NCBI GenBank assembly: GCA_041476585.1 | Contig: JBGOTT010000285.1 | Span: forward strand, 1 to 5,473 | DNA: 5,473 bases | Source of the DNA: JADGRQ01 sp041476585 | Lineage (GTDB): Bacteria; Pseudomonadota; Gammaproteobacteria; Burkholderiales; SG8-39 | Direction of reading: 5' to 3' | Part shown: piece after piece, positions 1 to 4,553 of the stretch | How positions within the stretch are numbered: the stretch's first letter is position 1 | Layout of the letters: each line of letters begins with the position of its first letter | The notes under the pieces: generated by a model | What the model was told of the DNA's origin: nothing | What the model saw: only the letters and a program-made list of their open reading frames with translations | Database searches by the model: none | Program-made: the position numbers and the translations under genes

Positions 1-614
1 ACTTCGGTTCGGCCGGTGAGAGGGAGATCCGCGAGCGCGTTGCGGCGCTGTTCGAGAAAGTCGGCCTGCGCACCGACCAGATGGTGAAGTATCCCTACGA
101 GTTCTCGGGCGGGCAGCGCCAGCGCCTGGGTATCGCGCGCGCGCTTGCGCCCAACCCGCGGCTGATCGTGTGCGACGAGCCGGTCTCGGCGCTGGACGTG
201 TCGGTGCAGGCGCAGGTGATCAATCTGCTGATGAACCTGCAGGACGAACTGGGGCTGTCGTATCTGTTCGTCGCGCACGACCTCGGCGTGGTCGAGCACA
301 TCAGCCATCGCGTGGCGGTGATGTATCTTGGCAGGATCGTCGAACTGACCGATAAGCGCTCGCTGTTCGCCGATCCGCAGCATCCGTATACCGAAGCGCT
401 GCTCTCCGCGGTGCCGGTCCCCGACCCACGGGCGAAGCGCAAGCGGATCATCCTTTCGGGCGACGTGCCGAGCCCGGTCAACCCGCCGCCCGGCTGCCGT
501 TTTCACACCCGCTGCCCGTATGCGTTCGGGCGTTGCAGAACCGAAGAGCCGTTGATGAAGGAAGTCCGCCCCGCACATTTTGTTGCGTGCCATTTGCGCG
601 ACGTCGCGAACTGA
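1..614 (+). CDS. Dipeptide/oligopeptide ABC transporter ATP-binding protein, DppF/OppF type (5' end outside window)
   Basis: This is the C-terminal part of a cytoplasmic ATPase that powers a peptide/nickel/opine-type ABC importer. The frame is open from base 3, so the start and the Walker A motif lie upstream; 203 residues are visible. In order one sees the ABC signature SGGQRQR (105-125), Walker B LIVCDEP (162-182), the D-loop SALD (186-197) and the switch histidine in VAHD (276-278). The oligopeptide-transporter C-terminal extension follows, with DPQHPYTEALLSAVPVPDP and a GDVPSPVNPPPGC motif. Four cysteines there are spaced C-x5-C-x6-C-x17-C (495-590). The VPVPDP wording fits the second ATPase (DppF/OppF) better than DppD. 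It is normally the last gene of the transporter cluster, so permeases and binding protein should lie to the left. The substrate cannot be read from the ATPase. The stop is 23 bases before the dehydrogenase start, suggesting one transcript. The family call is secure; the D versus F assignment is less so. Confidence 0.95.
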   Translation, partial: FGSAGEREIRERVAALFEKVGLRTDQMVKYPYEFSGGQRQRLGIARALAPNPRLIVCDEPVSALDVSVQAQVINLLMNLQDELGLSYLFVAHDLGVVEHISHRVAVMYLGRIVELTDKRSLFADPQHPYTEALLSAVPVPDPRAKRKRIILSGDVPSPVNPPPGCRFHTRCPYAFGRCRTEEPLMKEVRPAHFVACHLRDVAN

Positions 615-633
615 TCAGGAAAACAGCGCGGTC

Positions 634-637
634 AGGA
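634..637 (+). promoter_or_regulatory. Weak or badly spaced Shine-Dalgarno before the GMC gene
   Basis: An AGGA directly abuts the ATG at 638, too close for normal use. A second AGGA at 617-620 lies 17 bases away, too far. Neither is a good site, so translation may depend on coupling to the ABC gene, which stops at 614. The start at 638 is decided by the conserved N-terminus, not by this site. Confidence 0.25.
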
Positions 638-2239
638 ATGAACTTCGATTACGTCATCGTCGGCGCGGGCAGTGCGGGCTGCGTGCTGGCCAATCGGCTC
701 AGCGCGGACCGGCAGCATCGCGTGCTGCTGCTCGAGGCCGGGCCGTCGGATGGATCTGTCTGGATCCATCTGCCGATCGGCTACGGCAAGACCATGTTCC
801 ACCCGGTTTACAACTGGGGTTTCCACACCGAGCCGGAACCCGGCATGAACGGCAGGCGCATCTACTGGCCGCGCGGGCGCGCGCTGGGCGGCTCGAGCTC
901 GATCAACGGGCTGATCTTCATTCGCGGGCAGCGCGAAGACTACGAGCACTGGGCGGCGCTCGGCAGCCGTGGCTGGGGCTGGAGCGAAGTGTTGCCGTAT
1001 TTCATCCGCTCCGAGGCGAACCAGCGCGGCGCGAGCGAGTACCACGGCGCGGACGGCCCGCAGGCTGCGTCCGATATCGGCTCGAAGCATGAACTGGTCG
1101 AGGCGTTCATCCGCGGTGCCGCCGAGCAGGGCATCCCGAGAAACGACGATTTCAATGGCGCAGCGCAGGAAGGCGCCGGTTACTACCAGCTCACCACGCG
1201 CAACGGCCTGCGTTGCAGCGCCGCCGTCGCGTATCTGAAACCGGCGCGTCGACGGGAGAACCTGTCGATTGGGACCGATTCGCACGTGACGCGCGTTCTG
1301 TTCGGCGCGGGCCGCGCTACCGGCGTCGAGTTTCGGCGGGGCGGGCGCCTGCTCACCGCGCGTGCCGCTCGCGAGGTGATTGTTGCGGCGGGCGCGCTGC
1401 AAAGCCCGCAACTGCTGCAGCTCTCCGGCGTCGGTCCGGAGGCGCTGCTGCGCGAGCACGGCATCCCGGTGCTGCGCGACCTGCCTGGCGTCGGCGAGAA
1501 CCTGCAGGACCATCTGCAGCTGCGCCTGATCTTCCGCTGCGCCAAGCCGATTACCACCAACGACGAACTCAACAGCCTGTCGGGCCGGATGAAGATCGCT
1601 CTGCAGTGGCTGCTCGCACGCTCGGGGCCGCTCGCCATCGGCATCAACCAGGGCGGCCTGTTCACGCGCGTGCTGCCGGAATCGAAGACGCCGGACATCC
1701 AGTTCCATTTCGCCACGCTTTCGGCGGATCTCGCCGGCGCAAAGCCGCATCCGTGGTCCGGGTTCACCATGTCCGTGTGCCAATTGCGGCCCAGTTCGCG
1801 TGGCCACGTGCGCATCAAGTCGCGCGACGCGTTCGAGCCGCCGGCGATGCAGCCGTACTACCTCTCGACCGAACTCGACCGGCGCTGCGCGCGCGAAGCG
1901 GTCCGCTGCGCGCGGCGCATCGCGCGGAGCGAGGCGATGCGGCCCTATGTTGCCGCCGAGTTTCGTCCGGGCGAGGGCGTGCAGAGCGACGACGAATTGC
2001 TCGCGTTTGCGCGCGAGTACGGGGCGACCATCTTCCACCCTTCGGGCACCTGCAAGATGGGCAGCGACCCGCTGGCGGTGGTGGATGCGCGCCTGCGCGT
2101 GCACGGCGTGGAGGGGCTGCGCGTGGTGGATTGCTCCATCATGCCGACGCTGGTGTCGGGCAACATCCACTGGCCGGCGGTGATGATTGCGGAGAAGGCA
2201 TCCGAGATGATTCTCGAGGACGCGCGCGCGGAGGCGTGA
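638..2239 (+). CDS. GMC-family FAD-dependent alcohol (choline-like) dehydrogenase
   Basis: This 533-residue flavoprotein probably oxidises a primary alcohol to an aldehyde, passing electrons from FAD to an unknown acceptor. The FAD-binding GxGxxG is at residues 9-14, with the ribose-binding Glu33 in LLEAG. GMC signature 1 starts at GRALGGSSSIN (80-90), and signature 2 is GALQSPQLLQLSGVG (252-266). The C-terminal GMC domain contains RPSSRGHVRI, HPSGTCKMG (catalytic His467) and SGNIHWPAVMIAEKA. In that last motif His511 occupies the site that is Asn in most bacterial choline-type members. Length is normal for the family. The ATG at 638 was chosen because MNFDYVIVGAGSAG is the canonical N-terminus; an in-frame ATG at 533 adds 35 unrelated residues overlapping the ABC gene. 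There is no signal peptide or membrane segment, so it is likely cytoplasmic or peripheral. It lies between transporter and phosphotransacetylase genes. The substrate is not determined; choline, polyethylene glycol, alkanols and isethionate are all used by relatives. Confidence 0.93.
   Translation: MNFDYVIVGAGSAGCVLANRLSADRQHRVLLLEAGPSDGSVWIHLPIGYGKTMFHPVYNWGFHTEPEPGMNGRRIYWPRGRALGGSSSINGLIFIRGQREDYEHWAALGSRGWGWSEVLPYFIRSEANQRGASEYHGADGPQAASDIGSKHELVEAFIRGAAEQGIPRNDDFNGAAQEGAGYYQLTTRNGLRCSAAVAYLKPARRRENLSIGTDSHVTRVLFGAGRATGVEFRRGGRLLTARAAREVIVAAGALQSPQLLQLSGVGPEALLREHGIPVLRDLPGVGENLQDHLQLRLIFRCAKPITTNDELNSLSGRMKIALQWLLARSGPLAIGINQGGLFTRVLPESKTPDIQFHFATLSADLAGAKPHPWSGFTMSVCQLRPSSRGHVRIKSRDAFEPPAMQPYYLSTELDRRCAREAVRCARRIARSEAMRPYVAAEFRPGEGVQSDDELLAFAREYGATIFHPSGTCKMGSDPLAVVDARLRVHGVEGLRVVDCSIMPTLVSGNIHWPAVMIAEKASEMILEDARAEA
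749..770. repeat. 8-bp perfect inverted repeat inside the dehydrogenase gene
   Basis: GATGGATC at 749-756 and GATCCATC at 763-770 are exact reverse complements around a 6-base loop. A G-U and a C-G pair could extend the stem outward (748/771, 747/772). It encodes residues 38-44 of the dehydrogenase, near DGSVWIH, a segment constrained by protein function, so it may be coincidental. Confidence 0.4.
2230..2234 (+). promoter_or_regulatory. Shine-Dalgarno GGAGG for the phosphate acetyltransferase gene
   Basis: GGAGG lies inside the last codons of the dehydrogenase gene, 9 bases before the ATG at 2244. The dehydrogenase stop (2237-2239) falls between this site and the start, an arrangement typical of translational coupling. 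It supports ATG 2244 as the start. Confidence 0.7.
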
Positions 2240-2243
2240 GGCC

Positions 2244-3182
2244 ATGGACCCGATCGAGCGGATCCGCGCGCAACTGCGCGGTGCTGGAAAGCGGCTGGTG
2301 CTTCCGGAGGGAAGCGACGAGCGCATCCTTCGCGCTGCGCGCAGGCTGCACGATGAGGGCATCGCGCGCCCGATACTTCTCGGCAGCGCGGGCGTTTCGC
2401 TGGACGGCATCGCTGCGATCGATCCCGAAAAGAGCGACAGAAACGCAGCCTATGTGGAGCTCTATCTAGCGGGGCGCCCGGACACGAAACCTGCGATCGC
2501 GCAGCGGCTGGTGCGAAAGCCGCTGTTCCACGCGGGAATGATGGTGAAGGCGGGCCACGCCGATGCGATGCTCGCCGGCGTGGCGCACTCGACCGCGCGC
2601 GTGATCGAGGCGGCGTTGATGACCGTAGGGCTCGCGCAAGGCATACGCACGCCTTCGAGTTTTTTTCTGATGGTATTGCCTGACAAGGTCCTGCTATACG
2701 CCGACTGCGCCGTGAACGTCGATCCGGACCCGGAGATGCTCGCGGATATCGCGCTCGCGTCGGCCGGGAGCTATCGCAGGCTGCTGCACGACGAGCCGCG
2801 CGTGGCGCTGCTCTCGTTCTCCACCAAGGGCAGCGCCAGGCACGCGCACGTCGACAAGGTGGTGCGCGCGCTCGAGATCGCCAGGGAACGCGCCCCGCAG
2901 CTGGCGATCGATGGCGAACTGCAGGCCGACGCGGCGCTGGTTCCGGCCGTGGCGGCGAAGAAAGTGAAAGGCGAGAGTTCCGTCGCAGGCCGCGCAAACG
3001 TGCTGATTTTCCCGGATCTCGACGCGGGCAACATCGCCTACAAACTCACCCAGCACCTCGCCGGCGCGCGCGCGATCGGCCCGGTGCTGCAGGGCTTCGC
3101 GCGCCCGATCAGCGATCTGTCGCGCGGCGCGAGCGTGGAGGACATCGTCGCTACTGCTGCGATCGTTCTCGCGCAGGCGTAG
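2244..3182 (+). CDS. pta: Phosphate acetyltransferase (phosphotransacetylase), short single-domain form
   Basis: This cytoplasmic enzyme of 312 residues should interconvert acetyl phosphate plus CoA with acetyl-CoA plus phosphate. Length matches the short Pta/EutD form; the N-terminal regulatory domain of long E. coli-type Pta is absent. Family motifs run throughout: LVLPEGSDERIL (18-29), MVKAGHADAMLAGVAHST (100-117), ADCAVNVDP (153-161), SFSTKGSA (191-198), DGELQADAA (223-231), ANVLIFPDLDAGNIAYK (251-267) and the catalytic-end DLSRGASVEDIV (291-302). Ser293, Arg294 and Asp300 match catalytic Ser309, Arg310 and Asp316 of the Methanosarcina thermophila enzyme. However, the CoA-binding Arg133 position (LRPA in most relatives) is Glu122 here. 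This may mark a subfamily with altered CoA or acyl preference; a phosphate butyryltransferase-like activity is a less likely alternative. Two consecutive TTT codons create a T7 run at 2660-2666. It starts 4 bases after the dehydrogenase stop and no acetate kinase gene is adjacent, so its acetyl phosphate probably has another source. Confidence 0.9.
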   Translation: MDPIERIRAQLRGAGKRLVLPEGSDERILRAARRLHDEGIARPILLGSAGVSLDGIAAIDPEKSDRNAAYVELYLAGRPDTKPAIAQRLVRKPLFHAGMMVKAGHADAMLAGVAHSTARVIEAALMTVGLAQGIRTPSSFFLMVLPDKVLLYADCAVNVDPDPEMLADIALASAGSYRRLLHDEPRVALLSFSTKGSARHAHVDKVVRALEIARERAPQLAIDGELQADAALVPAVAAKKVKGESSVAGRANVLIFPDLDAGNIAYKLTQHLAGARAIGPVLQGFARPISDLSRGASVEDIVATAAIVLAQA

Positions 3183-3207
3183 CGCGAGGCACGATAATGG
3201 CTCGCGC
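3182..3207. repeat. Perfect 7-bp inverted repeat spanning a -10-like element
   Basis: GCGCGAG at 3182-3188 and CTCGCGC at 3201-3207 are exact reverse complements around a 12-base centre (3189-3200). The left arm begins in the last base of the pta stop codon. The centre contains GATAAT. No T-run follows, so it is not a classical terminator. It could be an operator or an RNA stem in the ferredoxin leader; chance in GC-rich DNA is also possible. Confidence 0.4.
3193..3198 (+). promoter_or_regulatory. Possible -10 element for the ferredoxin gene
   Basis: GATAAT differs from TATAAT at one base and lies 36 bases before the ferredoxin ATG, in the largest gap between plus-strand genes. It is an AT-rich island in GC-rich DNA. 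No convincing -35 hexamer is found 16-18 bases upstream, where the sequence is GC-rich pta coding DNA, so the call is tentative. Confidence 0.3.
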
Positions 3208-3222
3208 ACCTTTGCCTTCTGC

Positions 3223-3227
3223 AAGGA
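3223..3227 (+). promoter_or_regulatory. Shine-Dalgarno AAGGA for the ferredoxin gene
   Basis: AAGGA ends 7 bases before the ATG at 3235, ideal spacing. It supports that start, which also gives the family's usual N-terminus with the first cluster cysteine at residue 11. Confidence 0.75.
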
Positions 3228-3234
3228 AATCCCG

Positions 3235-3555
3235 ATGGCCGGCTTCAAGCGTCACGTTTTTGTCTGCCTCAACGAGCGCGATCCCTCGGATCCGCGCGGC
3301 TGCTGCAAACAAAGAGGCTCAGAGGAAATTTTCGTGGTGTTGAAGGACGGCGCAAAAAAGGCCGGCTTGAAGGCAGAGGTGCGGATCAACCGCGCCGGGT
3401 GCCTGGATCATTGCGAACATGGCCCTACGGTGGTGATTTATCCCGAAGCGGTCTGGTACCACGTGCCTACGGTGGAGGATGCGCAGGAGGTGCTGCAGAG
3501 CCACGTGGTCAACGGGAAGGTCGTCGAGCGGCTGTTGATCGACAAGATCGCGTAG
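3235..3555 (+). CDS. Thioredoxin-fold [2Fe-2S] ferredoxin (Shethna protein I-like)
   Basis: This 106-residue cytoplasmic electron carrier belongs to the thioredoxin-like [2Fe-2S] ferredoxins typified by Azotobacter FeSI and Aquifex Fd4. The N-terminus KRHVFVCLNERDPSDPRGCCKQRGS contributes cysteines 11, 23 and 24, and the motif RAGCLDHCEHGPTVVIYP contributes 56 and 60. By comparison with the Aquifex protein, whose ligands are Cys9, 22, 55 and 59, the cluster ligands here should be Cys11, Cys24, Cys56 and Cys60. Cys23 is an extra neighbour, common in bacterial members. The WYHVPTVEDAQEVLQSHVVNGKVVERLL segment matches the usual C-terminal helix and strand. Length is normal. It has a good ribosome site and perhaps its own promoter, 52 bases after pta. 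Its physiological partner is generally unknown in this family. The preceding flavin dehydrogenase is one candidate, by position only. It converges on the minus-strand binding-protein gene with a 4-base gap. Confidence 0.93.
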   Translation: MAGFKRHVFVCLNERDPSDPRGCCKQRGSEEIFVVLKDGAKKAGLKAEVRINRAGCLDHCEHGPTVVIYPEAVWYHVPTVEDAQEVLQSHVVNGKVVERLLIDKIA

Positions 3556-3559
3556 CCGC

Positions 3560-4543
3560 CTACTTCTGCGCAAGGCCGAGTTTTTCGAGAATCACTCTCT
3601 GCTCGGCGTAAGTCTCGCGCGCGTAGCGCGTGTAGTCCTCTGAATTCCGGTACCAGAGCTCCTGGTCGAGCTGCCCGAGCATCTTCACGTGGATCGGGTC
3701 TTCCATGCCCTTCTTGAAGGCGTCGTGAAGGATCCTGAGCACCCCGGGATCGGTCCCTTTCGAAGTGCCGATGCCGTAAGGGGAGTTCTGCACGATGCCG
3801 AGCCCGACTTCCAGCAGCGTCGGAACCTCGGGCCAGCGTTTGGTGCGGGTTTCTCCCCAGGTCACCAGCAAGCGCATCTTTCCGGATTGGACGTGCGCTG
3901 CCCATCCCGTGGAGTCCGAGATCGCGAGGATATTGCCGCCGAGCAGCTGGGGGATCGACTCAGCCACCCCCTTGAACGGCACATGCAGGAACTGCAGCCC
4001 CAGCTTGTCCGCGATCTGTGCCATCGTGATGTGCAGGCTGGTGCCGTTGCCGGGCGTCCCGTAGCTGATCCTGCCCGGGTTGGCGCGGGCGTAGTCGATG
4101 AACTCCTTCCAGTTCTTGGCCGGAAAATCCGACCGCACCACCACGCCGAAGGTGTATCCGGACACTCCCAGAACGTACGTAAGGTCGTTCAACGGATCGA
4201 ACTGGACTTTCTGCATGTGCGGGTAGCGGAACACCGTGATCGGGATCTGCGCCATGGTGTAGCCGTCGGAGCGGCCGGCGACGGCCAGTGCCTGCGCGCC
4301 GAGCGTTCCCGCCGCGCCGGGCCGGTTCTCCACCACGACGCGCTGCCCGAGGTATTTCGACGTGGCCTCCGCGAGCGCGCGCAGCGCGAGATCGCTCGAG
4401 CCGCCGGGCGGCCAGGGGCAGATCAGGGTTACCGGCTTGGACGGAAACTCCCGGGCCGGCGCGGACATGGAGGCGGTCGCGCTCAGTGCGGCGATTGCGA
4501 TAACGCAGGCCAGGCGGAGAAGGCGATCAACTCGCGAAGGCAT
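3560..4543 (-). CDS. Bug/TctC-family periplasmic solute-binding protein (tripartite tricarboxylate transporter type)
   Basis: This 327-residue exported protein belongs to the Bug (TctC) family, which binds carboxylates and other small organic solutes in the periplasm. The N-terminus is a classic signal peptide: basic MPSRVDRLLR, hydrophobic LACVIAIAALSATA, then possible A-x-A cleavage sites after residue 24 or 30. The mature protein begins near EFPSKPVTLICPWPPGGSSDLALRAL, containing the family's ligand loop (PPGG, residues 45-48, with Asp51). VVVENRPGAAGTLGAQALA, ISYGTPGNGTSLHITM and LQFLHVPFKGVAESIPQLLGG are further typical segments. Length is normal. The start ATG is 8 bases after the rhodanese stop, so the two genes form an operon. 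No TctA or TctB membrane genes are in view, so it may be one of the many orphan Bug proteins that share a distant transporter or act in sensing. The ligand cannot be predicted from sequence alone. Confidence 0.95.
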   Translation of the reverse strand: MPSRVDRLLRLACVIAIAALSATASMSAPAREFPSKPVTLICPWPPGGSSDLALRALAEATSKYLGQRVVVENRPGAAGTLGAQALAVAGRSDGYTMAQIPITVFRYPHMQKVQFDPLNDLTYVLGVSGYTFGVVVRSDFPAKNWKEFIDYARANPGRISYGTPGNGTSLHITMAQIADKLGLQFLHVPFKGVAESIPQLLGGNILAISDSTGWAAHVQSGKMRLLVTWGETRTKRWPEVPTLLEVGLGIVQNSPYGIGTSKGTDPGVLRILHDAFKKGMEDPIHVKMLGQLDQELWYRNSEDYTRYARETYAEQRVILEKLGLAQK

Positions 4544-4547
4544 GGAG

Positions 4548-4553
4548 CCGCCT
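4548..4553 (-). promoter_or_regulatory. Shine-Dalgarno-like AGGCGG overlapping the rhodanese stop
   Basis: Read on the minus strand, AGGCGG begins within the rhodanese TAG stop (4552-4554) and ends 4 bases before the Bug-protein ATG at 4543. It is a moderate match, a little close to the start, and suggests that translation of the binding protein is coupled to the end of the rhodanese gene. Confidence 0.4.

Noticed and set aside
533..637. A longer dehydrogenase start at ATG 533, adding 35 residues
   Set aside because: The added residues resemble no GMC protein and overlap the ABC gene by 82 bases; the FAD motif starts properly at MNFDYVIVGAGSAG from 638.
632..2410. A 592-codon open frame on the minus strand opposite the dehydrogenase gene, and another at 1945-2997
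   Set aside because: Their Arg/Ala-rich composition is the usual antisense shadow of GC-rich coding DNA, and the plus strand here encodes clear conserved families.
1213..2469. A 418-codon plus-strand frame overlapping the dehydrogenase and pta genes
   Set aside because: It is a frame-shifted shadow with low-complexity Arg/Ala/Gly composition; both overlapping genes have intact conserved motifs in their own frames.
3182..3207. The inverted repeat as an intrinsic terminator of pta
   Set aside because: The loop is 12 bases long and no T-tract follows the right arm.
3642..3661. GAATTC, GGTACC and GAGCTC within 20 bases, resembling a cloning polylinker
   Set aside because: The bases encode an uninterrupted part of the Bug protein (QELWYRNSE), and the order does not match a standard vector linker; coincidence is more likely.
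4505..4507. Cys13 of the Bug protein as a lipoprotein attachment site
   Set aside because: The preceding residues RLA do not make a lipobox and the hydrophobic core follows the cysteine instead of preceding it.
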